64,000 nt of DNA from NCBI GenBank assembly GCA_002633025.1, contig NMRB01000027.1:262693-326692 (forward strand). Reading direction: 5' to 3'. Source of the stretch: Notospermus geniculatus. Taxonomy: Eukaryota; Nemertea; Pilidiophora; Heteronemertea; Lineidae. A model generated the notes under the pieces. It was given only the letters and a program-made list of their open reading frames with translations, was not told the origin of the DNA and ran no database searches. Below are positions 57,401-64,000 of the stretch, one piece after another (within the stretch, counting starts at the first letter, position 1; each line of letters opens with the position of its first letter). The translations under genes were made by a program, and so were the position numbers.

Positions 57401-59098
57401 AGTCTGATATGAACGTGGGATGCATCCACAACAACAGCATCTTCCTTGTCGGACTCATCGCTGTGTATAAAACATAAGTAACTTCCCTCATCCATCAGCT
57501 CAACCTTCGGGTTGTAATATTCCAAGATGGTAGATGACTTTGGTGTCAACTGAACCCGATCGTCATCTTTTGCTTGAATTACCAAACCCCTGGGTTTTAA
57601 TCCACGAAATGTAATGAAAACGTTGGATATGTTACAATTCACGTCTTTTGGCAATCCATCACAGAATATGGTGCAGTTGAAACGCAGAGGCTGGCCAACT
57701 TCAAGCACCGGGTCAACAGGTGTGATTCCTGGAAATAGATATGAGGAGTTTATGACCATAGAAATCTCTTTGCGTGAAAAACAAAGTGTCTCATAGACAT
57801 TACAAGAGTACGGTACCCTTCCCTAGGCAGTGATTACATAGAACTACATGTGATAGTGACAGGCCGGTTAAAAATGACAGGTGGGGAGGGGCTTCAAAAA
57901 GACTGTGTTCAGAGTCAGGCCTTTCAATTACCCGGTGGCTAGGCCGTAGAAGACTGGCCCCGCAAATTTGACATGTGCCCAAAATATAACTGGTCACATT
58001 AGTTGCCCAAATTATTTCCGGCCGTCAAAGCCACCACAGGTTAGCGGTCCTAGGACCTCACGAAATTCGACTTCAGAGACGAGAAGTGCACGCCATGATG
58101 TCGTCCATAATGATGCGGACACCATCTTAAGTCTAAAGGCCGTCTCACACGAGCGCCGAGTACGGCGTCAACTAGCGCGTTTTGAAAACGCCGACAAGCG
58201 CACTATTTAGCGCATAGTTGACGCCGTGTGAACGCACGTCCTGCGTTTTCAAAACGCAGGCCCTGCGTTTTCGTGCGTTTTGACGACTTCCGGTACGTAG
58301 CGTCTCTTCTCTTTGACGCAGAGAATGCGATAAATTAACGCAAGGTAGGCGTTTGTAAACGCGCAGTGCGTTTACAAACGCTGCGTTTTCCTGCGTCTCA
58401 TGCGTTTTCATGCGTTCTCGTGCGTTCTCATGCGTTTTCATGCGTTCTTAAACGCAGCGTTTGCGTCAATAGACGCACTCCTCTGCGTTTTCGAAAAAGT
58501 TTTGGACATGTTGAAAACCAATGCGTTCACCCAGGGGTCTGCGTTTACAAACGCAGAGTTGGCGCACGCAGTGCGTCAACCTTGCGCTCATTTCGGCGTT
58601 TCATAAACGCCCCTAGGCGCACGGCCTAAACGCCGGATAAAACGCTCGTGTGAGACGGCCTTTACGTCAAATTTTGTGACGTTTAGGACCGCTAGCAGGC
58701 GGCCTTTAATGTATGATGTTATTCTCTTCCATAAAGGGGCCACGGCAACACTTCCAACAAGAAAAGACTTGGTTGTGAATTTTGGCAGATATAGGACTCA
58801 AATCATAACTAAGACGTTCTCCAATTCTGACCAGCTCATTCACTCCTTGGCTCTTCTAGATGCCTGAGGAAGACCCTGATTGGGGTCAAAAATTTGCAAA
58901 ATTCAGAGACGACCTTTGATTTATGTCATTTTGTGTGTCGATCTTTGTGCCTTACTTTGGATATCACTACGCAAGGCTACGGAATGACTTACTTCCTTGT
59001 GTATGATATTGATGGGTGCTCTTCACCCCTGTGCCTCCGCTGACGAGGAAGCTGAGGAGGAGGGTGAGCAGTTTCATCTTGTGCTGTTCGTCGTTCAT
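47997..59098 (-). CDS. gp130/Domeless-type class I cytokine receptor, short tail
   Basis: Complete minus-strand gene, 15 coding exons used at once, 757 codons; summed lengths remain in frame from ATG to TGA. Layout: signal peptide; Ig domain; two-domain cytokine-binding module whose first domain has the family hallmark LDCRSPNWNYMKCSWDC (C-x9-C-x-W); a degenerate WSxWS site (FWSNET); three further FN3 domains; one membrane helix; a 71-residue tail. This Ig + cytokine-binding + 3 FN3 order is that of vertebrate gp130-family receptors and resembles insect Domeless. Intron phases also fit: domain borders are mostly phase 1, with a phase-0 or phase-2 intron inside each domain. Such receptors bind helical cytokines and signal through JAK/STAT, but the tail here has no tyrosine, so a ligand-sink, decoy or co-receptor role is more likely. 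It is convergent with the channel gene. Confidence 0.85.
48564..48600. repeat. Poly-G run with N in a receptor intron
   Basis: A homopolymer run of about 17 G with an undetermined base, probably of uncertain length in the assembly. Confidence 0.8.
48695..48785 (-). CDS. Receptor exon 13: transmembrane helix
   Basis: 91 nt, phase 1 to 2, between TCTTTGCAG and GCTTG|GTATGT. It encodes NPVTLPIIIGLVTVCVVV then IVIVIMIPIAW, one helix of about 23 residues. Confidence 0.9.
49048..49665 (-). CDS. Receptor exons 11-12: membrane-proximal FN3 domain
   Basis: Exons 49665-49504 (162 nt, phase 1 to 1) and 49200-49048 (153 nt, phase 1 to 1). They encode PSKAADLEIMERELQVEKS with IKVKWESTHCSKGAGRIL, then VKVTYFVSARKNMFKIPDL and KLGTEYGITLMAVGRTGGK. 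The pattern L-x-x-G-T-E-Y matches FN3 E-F strands. Confidence 0.8.
49982..51076 (-). CDS. Receptor exons 9-10: middle FN3 domain
   Basis: Exons 51076-50928 (149 nt, phase 1 to 0) and 50147-49982 (166 nt, phase 0 to 1). The first begins APAPPDDLTAEIYNQTAT and has IYFSWSNETASPNTSYTLF; the second has GGLQWEKFNGNTNSYKLT and FAITANNGLYTKGMSDWV. Several N-x-S/T sites are present. The intron holds a minisatellite and a MITE. Confidence 0.8.
50460..50660. repeat. Minisatellite in receptor intron 9
   Basis: About four to five units of TGATCACATTCACAGGATAG followed by CCTTCAACTGGCCTAGCTTTA-like sequence, about 45 bp each. Looser copies extend left to about 50240. Confidence 0.75.
50680..50830. mobile_element. 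MITE in receptor intron 9
   Basis: GACTCTATCACT...AAGAGTGCAGCACCTGACGG at the left is answered by ACACCGTCAGGTGATGTGCT then CTTTTGCAGTGA...ATAGTC at the right. Confidence 0.65.
51373..52070 (-). CDS. Receptor exons 7-8: membrane-distal FN3 domain
   Basis: Exons 52070-51982 (89 nt, phase 1 to 0) and 51601-51373 (229 nt, phase 0 to 1). They encode GGFKWETHTRGDGSVVLYF, then the second half with LTGIESDRDYIITIEAST and LMGYGP, the usual L-x-P/E-x-x-x-Y-x-I/V pattern of FN3 F strands. The 380-bp intron contains a truncated tRNA-like SINE head (TGGCCTAGTGG near 51720). Confidence 0.8.
52211..52367 (-). CDS. Receptor exon 6: second half of cytokine-binding domain 2
   Basis: 157 nt, phase 0 to 1. 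It encodes LSENCSTCRMEMTNLVPY then TTYTFWVRSKPWENGQFWS and NETFVKGMTDTS. FWSNET stands where the WSxWS box is expected: the first WS is kept, the second replaced. Degenerate WSxWS boxes are known in invertebrate receptors of this family. Confidence 0.85.
52600..52803 (-). mobile_element. tRNA-derived SINE, copy 1
   Basis: On the minus strand the head GAGCCTTGATAGCCAAGTGG is an A-box-like tRNA 5' end, and GGTCTGAATCC about 55 bp further on is the B box of the RNA polymerase III promoter. It lies in the intron next to exon 5 copy B and has an internal deletion relative to the second copy. Confidence 0.75.
52946..53097 (-). CDS. Receptor exon 5, copy B: alternative cytokine-binding domain 2 exon
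   Basis: 152 nt with the same splice sites and phases as copy A. The protein differs at three positions in the loop and C' region: NPMN instead of SPMY (two changes) and EVHGK instead of EVRGK. It sits in a tandem duplication of about 0.7-0.8 kb (52421-53112 and 53113-53929) that also copies a SINE. Confidence 0.75.
53345..53632 (-). mobile_element. tRNA-derived SINE, copy 2
   Basis: Same element as at 52600-52803, duplicated together with the exon. It has about 100 extra bases (53395-53500) that are missing from copy 1. Confidence 0.75.
53763..53914 (-). CDS. Receptor exon 5, copy A: first half of cytokine-binding domain 2
   Basis: 152 nt, phase 1 to 0, between CAATTCAG and CAG|GTAGGT. It encodes VPKPVLFMNIVDVTATS then MTLEWGSPMYLEPEVLP and LIYEVRGKSRLYGDIQ, the A-to-C' strands of an FN3-type domain. 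A near-identical copy B lies 817 bp downstream. The exit phase (0) does not fit the entry phase (1) of copy B, so both cannot be used in one reading frame. Confidence 0.8.
53965..54272 (-). mobile_element. tRNA-derived SINE of a second family
   Basis: On the minus strand: GAGCCACGGTGGTGTAGTGG (A-box region), then GGGTTCGAATCCTGCTGC (perfect B box), a conserved body with CACCCAGGTGTATAAATGGG, and a tail of repeated TTAACTT words. It lies in receptor intron 4. Confidence 0.85.
55059..56014. repeat. ~950-bp segment duplicated at the window's right end, copy 1
   Basis: It starts AAACATTCGTACAGTTTGTG and contains receptor exon 4 plus intron on both sides. It aligns with 63058-64000 almost base for base. 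I found no terminal repeats, so it is a segmental duplication rather than an obvious transposon. Confidence 0.9.
55614..55750 (-). CDS. Receptor exon 4: second half of cytokine-binding domain 1
   Basis: 137 nt, phase 2 to 1, between TTTCATTGTAG and GATAG|GTACCA. It encodes DSFTNQSKSPEGRMDSC then SFTIPPEDFLRLWAYFF and TITARSGTRKEI, the F and G strand region of the domain. It lies in a segment of about 950 bp (55059-56014) that is repeated at 63058-64000. Confidence 0.75.
56390..56720. other. Low-complexity A/T and poly-C stretch in receptor intron 3
   Basis: AAAAATTTTTTTT-type runs and a C-run near 56688. No exon seen. Confidence 0.5.
56856..56994 (-). CDS. Receptor exon 3: first half of cytokine-binding domain 1
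   Basis: 139 nt, phase 1 to 2. It encodes VKVPKTLDCRSPNWNYMK then CSWDCSKYPSFG and VNWNVTYTFS. The spacing C-x9-C-x-W is characteristic of domain 1 in class I cytokine receptors and was the key to identifying the family. Donor AGAGA|GTAAGT. Confidence 0.85.
57399..57728 (-). CDS. Receptor exon 2: Ig-like domain
   Basis: 330 nt, phase 1 to 1, a complete domain on one exon (residues ~36-145). It begins ITPVDPVLEVGQPLRFNC, the A'/B strand with the first cysteine, and ends with ELMDEGSYLCFIHSDES, the D-x-G-x-Y-x-C signature of Ig folds. The donor T|GTAGGT at 57398 is chosen because it keeps phase with exon 3; the overlapping G|GTATAA would not. Confidence 0.85.
58027..58705. mobile_element. MITE interrupted by a second, GCGTTT-rich element
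   Basis: The outer ends TTAGCGGTCCTAGGACCTCA and TGACGTTTAGGACCGCTAGC match the MITE at 22117-22297. Inside, AAGGCCGTCTCACACGAGCG (58135) and CGCTCGTGTGAGACGGCCTT (58645) are the perfect inverted ends of an element of about 525 bp. It is packed with GCGTTT, AAACGC and TGCGTTCTCA words. It lies in receptor intron 1. Confidence 0.85.
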
Positions 59099-59158
59099 CC
59101 ACAATCACAGGACAAACCACCAACTCGCTGAAGGCAATCAGATGATGGACAATCTAAT
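58993..59158 (-). CDS. Receptor exon 1: 5' UTR end, start and signal peptide
   Basis: Acceptor CTTTCAG precedes 59158, so a non-coding exon lies further upstream. ATGs occur in frame at 59098 (MNDEQHK...) and 59077; an in-frame TGA stands before the first. The second is followed directly by the hydrophobic core KLLTLLLSFLVSGGTG and is equally plausible as start. Donor GGAA|GTAAGT at 58993, phase 1. Confidence 0.8.
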
Positions 59159-59585
59159 CTGAAAGTAGAGAAGAGAAATTTATCAAACATGTGTTCTATG
59201 GGGTATCCCCCTACAGACAAATGGGGTCCCGGCGGAGAACTCGGCCGCCACATATCACTGAAATGAGTTCTATTCTAGTACCGGTATCAACAGTTTGTGG
59301 CGCAATAGAAATATCGGAGCCTGTTACCTCTGAGGTTCTACCGGTACCGATACGGATATTGACGCTTGCTTTGTGCACCAACTGAATAAGTGAAGAAAAC
59401 GCAGAACAAAAACTGGTGGTAACTTGAGGAGCACCGAAGGGAATTTCGTACATGATGATTCTGATTGATTTTAAAATAATAATTCCAATTTGATTTTGTG
59501 TGGTATGTCAAAAAAATGTCAATTTCAAGGCGGAAGCACACATCTGCAACCTACATGACATAATGACATTTAATTAGGCCTGCAT

Positions 59586-59995
59586 TAAAGGAGCACGGTA
59601 TTGGATCTCTAATGCGTTATTTGGCTGCCGACGTAGAGGGAGCCACCTAGTGGCATCAGAACGAACTACAAAAATGCATTACAAAATGTCTGTAATAAAT
59701 CGGGTCAATTCCCCAACAATGTAGTAGTCCCTGGGTTGGAGCGTGGCGCGATGGCGCCGGCTGTCAAGAAAAATTGGCAATACCGCGCACAGTATTGGAT
59801 CTCAAATGTGTTATTTGACTCTGTCGACGTAGAGGGAGCCACCTGGTGGCAGTAAGATGAACTACGAAAGTGCATTGTACATGTACATAGTAAATCGGGT
59901 CAATTCGCCAATAACGTAGTTAGTCCCTGGGTTGGAGAGTGGCGCGGTGGCGCCGGCTATTGAGAAAAAGTGGCAATACCGTGCTCCTTTAATTC
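59586..59995. mobile_element. MITE with internal ~200-bp tandem duplication
   Basis: The ends TAAAGGAGCACGGTATT and AATACCGTGCTCCTTTA are inverted repeats. The interior consists of two direct copies starting GTATTGGATCTC (59601 and 59791) and ending GGCGCCGGCT...AAAAA.TGGCAATACCG. Confidence 0.85.
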
Positions 59996-59999
59996 TCAA

Positions 60000-61510
60000 A
60001 TTCCTTGCGAATCTCATTTTGAGGATTTCATTTCGTTTCGTTTCATTCTGGGTTTTATCACCAACCAATGCACAATACCAAGAATCCCGACCATGACAAT
60101 TTATAGCTTAGGCCTAGGCCTACATGGTTGCATATTGATAATCTGCTTTCTGATTGGTTTACCAACACAAATAGGCCCAGTGGTCATTCATTTAAAACTG
60201 ACACATGAAATGTGACAACCACCCACCTGGCGAAATATATAGAATAGTCTATTCTATGCCCTACGTTTAGCCCCCTAACCCTAACCCTAGCCCTTGACCC
60301 CGCCAGTTTAACCAGTAACCCTACTGACGACTCTCAGAGGTGCCTGTGGTTGGACAGTCTCGTACCTGAAGTGATTGGCTATATGGGCTGATGCGTGATG
60401 GGTACCGGTGTTACGTCGATCAGTATTCCCCATATATCTGTGTTTTTCTTTTTTTCCCTCCCGACGGATAAAAGCAGCAACTAACCCAACGGTAATGACC
60501 GAGTCTATTGTTGGGGAACACTGAGCTACAAAAACACTCACAGATGTTACACCTGTAATAATTCTAGACAATACCGATAGAATTGATACCACCAAGTAGG
60601 GCCTACACTGCACTCTAAATTTACTAGGCTGCTCGAACTTGTTGCTCACTGTTGGAGTTTAGGCCTTCCTACCTGTATAGGAGGAGAACACACCGTCACC
60701 CGCCGAATCAAAAACACCAGGGCAAAAAGAACACTAGCAGACGCTAATAATATTTGAGCATAATGATGAGTACCACCGTACTGTACAAGGCCTAATAATT
60801 ACATGAGACAAATCCACAAGGCCAACTTACAATTTTAATGAAGGTACGTATGTAGCTACTGATCCATAGTTGCAGCAATCCCGACATCATCGATGTCTGG
60901 AATCAGATGCGCAGTAGCCTACAATACAATAGTGAATTCTTGGAAACTGATCCCACATTTAGCCGTGGACGTCAACGCTCAACGCGGGAAAATTAAAAAG
61001 CACTGAATCCTTATCAGTAGCATCAGGGGGCCTGACATGCTTGCCAAACAAGGACTATAGCAGCATTAAAGATAGCTAATGTACCATGGATACCGTGGTG
61101 GTCTCTCTAGAGTCCAACGAGGAGGGCGCCGTTCAAGCCCGGCGTTCAAGCACCACACTGACTGCGTCGCTGCGAGCGTTGTGACCGAAATATTCTTTCT
61201 CTAACAGTGAGTACTTCTGGCATGAAAATATTACCCGTTTGTTTTGGTCGCCCGACGGTTAAAACTTACATCATCTTGTAGTAAATGAAAATTCCCTATT
61301 TTGATTGATTTTTTCCTTAAACGACGAAATGTGATAGGCCTACCATAAACTAGTTTATGGTGATACCGAAAATGCATACGCCCGCCGTTTTATTCCTGTA
61401 GAAAAATGTACAGCTCACTTTTTCATGCCGTAAAAGGTATTGTTGGGAGACGTCACAGACTAGATTCTGTAATTAGGCCGGTATCAAATCGTTTAAAAAG
61501 ACAACAGGTG
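60000..61510. other. Upstream of the receptor gene, no exon assigned
   Basis: The non-coding first exon and promoter of the receptor should lie upstream of 59158, but I could not place them. A short CCCTAACCCTAACCCTA run at 60272-60290 is too short to be more than an incidental telomere-like word. Confidence 0.4.
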
Positions 61511-61512
61511 CC

Positions 61513-61697
61513 AGGCGCGGATCCAAGGGGGGCGCACCCGCCGCACGCCCCCCCCCCCTTTCGGCCAAAAAATCGTGAACGACCGTGAAATTCTGAAATT
61601 TGGAGCAAATCATTGATAGAAATTGACCGTAGATTTCAATGTTTCTAGCATAGTGCGCCCCGCCCCTCTTTCCCGAAATCCTGGATCCGTCCCTGGG
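61513..61697. mobile_element. Element with GCGGATCCAAGG / TGGATCCGTCCCTGG ends
   Basis: Third member of the family at 34558 and 39507. A C-run near 61548 is inside it. Confidence 0.7.
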
Positions 61698-63057
61698 TGC
61701 AACTTGTTTCACGTGTAATGGAAGAAGCTGCGTAAGCATCAAATACTTACCTTTATGAATTCTTGTTACGGTGACTCCTAACTCCAATGATATAAAACCG
61801 TGTGGCACTCACAGCGAAGTCGGTGTATCTCCACCCGAATCACACCACATCCAACTGCTTTATACAAACAGAGGAATAGTCTGGACGCAAACTCCCGGTT
61901 TTCTGAGAAGTGCATGGTACTTTTTGGATAACAGCATTTTTGCATTATTTTTTGTATCTCCAAATGACAGACATTCAGAATCCGCCGGGTGCCACTCGGG
62001 CACCCTTCAGAGCCTTTTGAGAAAATCCGTTGAAGTTTGGGACACTGACACGTCAGGCGTGATGTCAATCCACGTGTAGCACCGCCAGTTTGCGTCATTT
62101 TGACGTCCAGTCACATGATTTGATGACGTCAGTGGGATTCCTCCATACGGCTGACTTTGAATACTGACGCGCGTGGGTAATTGGGTCTCCAAAAGAAACT
62201 AAAGATACTGGGTCATACGAATAACGATTTTACAAATCATCGTAACACTTTGTTTTTCATGCGAGTCGTGTCTACATAGGTTCAGGAGAATGAGTCCGCT
62301 AATTACATCTTTACAAATAAGGAATAAGTCTATTAATGGCTTGATTTTCTTTTATACCGGCTGAGACACAAGTGACGCGCGTCAGTAAACGATTCTCCTT
62401 CACCGCGGGCCTGCAGCATCAGATGGTCGCTTGACATTTACTTTTTATGCCTGTACCATTAATAGACCGGTCGTAGAGAAGGTAACCAGGCCTAATATAC
62501 CGCATTGAATCGACTTCTTCCTAATGTCAAGCAACCAAAGGCGAAGCAACTCCGTGAAGGCGCATCCTTAATGCCTGGTCTCCAAAGATACATGCAGTTT
62601 CGACACCCGTCAGAAGGAGCATGATAATTTTGCATTTTTTCTTGTTTTTTTTTCTTTTTCTCAGAAACTTCTGTGAGTTGTTTTTTCAAATTTCTTCATT
62701 TAAGTGATTTCTACATTAATAATCGACTCAAGCTAGAAGTATTTTTTACGCTATACGCGTTATGGTACGCTAATACGCCCTACGCGTGCCCGTGTGAAGC
62801 GGGTATGATCCACTGTTGCGATTTTGGCTTGCGACGGTTTTGCGATCTCTAAAGCCTCGTTTATGTCGCCTTTGCGTACAGTCAGAACTAGTTGGCAACT
62901 GATAATCGGCGCGTAGTTGGAACTAATTAGTCACAACTACAAGGTGACATAAGCTCTTGGGCGTCAAATGCTAAATATCGCAGCTTGTCGAGGGAGTGTC
63001 GCAGACTTCGGATTCGCCCCTTGTCGTGGGAAAAAGTCGCCAGTGGGACACTAGTAT
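61698..63057. other. Intergenic, no feature seen
   Basis: Isolated CRE word TGACGTCA at 62124. No exon or RNA gene recognised. Confidence 0.45.
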
Positions 63058-64000
63058 AAACATTCGTACAGTTTGTGTTGAGTTTGTCGAGCCGCCACGA
63101 AAGTTTTTGTTTGTCAAAAACTTTTGTGGGAGGGTTTACGAATTTCAAATTCATAGATATGTACCGTAAAGACTTCATAACCCTTTCTTCTTTCCATAAT
63201 AGCTTCGTAATCAATTCTTTGCATTCTGGACTATTCTTGGGCCACTCGTGTCTCCTTCAAATTTGTGGACCCATCCCGAAACAGACACAAATATCCTGAA
63301 TGTAGCTACGAATCACGTACGAATTGGCCACGAATATTCGTGAGTCGTACCTTATTCGTACAATTCTTACATGATTCTTTGAATTCGTACTTGTTTTTTA
63401 ACCCGTTCTTCACATTCTACATATTTTCAACTCTATTATCCACAAAATTTCAACAATTTCAGATTTGGGACATTCGTATAGTGTAAGTGAAGGTGAGGCG
63501 TAAGTTCTGACAAATAATTTTCTTCTGGCAGGAACCCTCAAATTACATTCAAGGAAAGTAACATTTTTATACCTAGTGATGGTGACGCATAGATGCGTAT
63601 GGTACCTATCTCCTTCCTCGTTCCCGAACGGGCCGTTATTGTGAAGAAGTAAGCCCATAATTTCAAAAAATCGACAGGGGGAATTGTGAAGGAGCAGGAA
63701 TCCATTCGTCCCTCCGGGGACTTTGGTTGGTTGGTGAAGGAACTACAATGAAACATGACACACTATGTGAGGCTACAGCGGTACCTAGATGGTGTGAGAC
63801 CGTCACAGGGATTCGTGACACCCTAGGTTGCCAGGTTGGTGTGATGGCTCTGTTAAAGCCCCACTGTATTGAATTTTACGAAATTTTCAAAATATTCAGA
63901 GAGAGCACATAGAGGTCTCATAGCTTGTGAAGGTCCCCAAAATGCTTGTCTGATACTTCAGAGAATCAAGGCATAGGTTTCAGCACACATTGAACAAAAA
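63058..64000. repeat. ~950-bp duplicated segment, copy 2, cut by the window end
   Basis: Same start as 55059 (AAACATTCGTACAGTTTGTG), and the match still continues at base 64000. It carries an intact copy of receptor exon 4. Confidence 0.9.
63606..63742 (-). pseudogene. Orphan copy of receptor exon 4
   Basis: 137 nt with the same acceptor (TTCATTGTAG), donor (ATAG|GTACCA) and phases as 55750-55614, and no stop. Few residues differ, for example PPVDFLKLW for PPEDFLRLW. The exons that should follow on the minus strand are not found between 59.2 and 63.0 kb. It is therefore either a stranded exon copy, part of a truncated paralogue whose 5' end is beyond the window, or an assembly artefact. Confidence 0.6.

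Noticed and set aside
58172-58629. Open frames on both strands in the GCGTTT-rich block
   Set aside because: Repeated words inside a nested transposable element; the peptides are simple repeats of FHAFSCVL-like units.
60270-60292. Telomere-like CCCTAA repeats
   Set aside because: Only about three units, degenerate; no sign of a chromosome end.
1-64000. CRISPR array, bacterial operon or phage region
   Set aside because: The direct repeats lack unique, evenly sized spacers and the genes are intron-rich, so the DNA is eukaryotic.

Overview
This window is eukaryotic, most likely from a marine invertebrate. Its genes are split by many short introns with canonical GT/AG borders. Intergenic DNA is full of palindromic MITE-like elements, minisatellites, tRNA-derived SINEs and decayed retroelements, and short words such as ACATGTA, AGGCCTA and ACCGGTA recur throughout. 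I cannot name the species. Nothing bacterial was seen: no operons, CRISPR arrays or ribosome-binding-site-driven gene clusters. Exon borders below were set by hand from splice signals and reading-phase continuity, not from transcripts.

1-24.7 kb is gene-poor and repeat-rich. It holds an array of perfect CRE octamers (1.65 kb), nested palindromic elements (2.4-2.8 kb), a 1.1-1.2 kb tandem duplication (7.7-10.0 kb), a 37-bp minisatellite (10.6-11.0 kb), a 42-bp minisatellite that pairs AP-1-like and inverted CCAAT motifs (18.0-18.6 kb), a 2-kb tandem duplication (19.2-23.1 kb) and a 212-bp satellite (23.1-24.7 kb). No convincing gene was found there.

24.7-27.1 kb contains a possible stray exon, a 342-bp assembly gap, the 5' end of an unrecognised minus-strand gene, and a promoter-like stretch with E2F-type and CCAAT motifs. 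That gene and the plus-strand channel gene diverge from this stretch.

27.1-45.7 kb (+ strand) is a complete ankyrin-repeat TRP-type cation channel gene, about 1,048 codons in about 26 constitutive positions. Its most striking property is four duplicated exon pairs: pre-S1, S4-S5/S5, pore loop and post-S6. The two members of every pair share splice phase. In three pairs the exon lengths mean that using both would break the frame. In the fourth the two exons are only 45 nt apart. This is the signature of mutually exclusive splicing and could give 16 channel variants. A possible fifth pair has one member that ends in a stop.

48.0-59.2 kb (- strand, convergent with the channel) is a complete gp130/Domeless-type class I cytokine receptor of about 757 codons: signal peptide, Ig domain, two-domain cytokine-binding module, three FN3 domains, one membrane helix and a 71-residue cytoplasmic tail without any tyrosine. 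One cytokine-binding-domain exon is tandemly duplicated in a way that forbids joint use. Another exon has an intact orphan copy at 63.6 kb, inside a segment that runs off the window. The remaining DNA around these genes is introns, SINEs, a LINE 3' end and MITEs.
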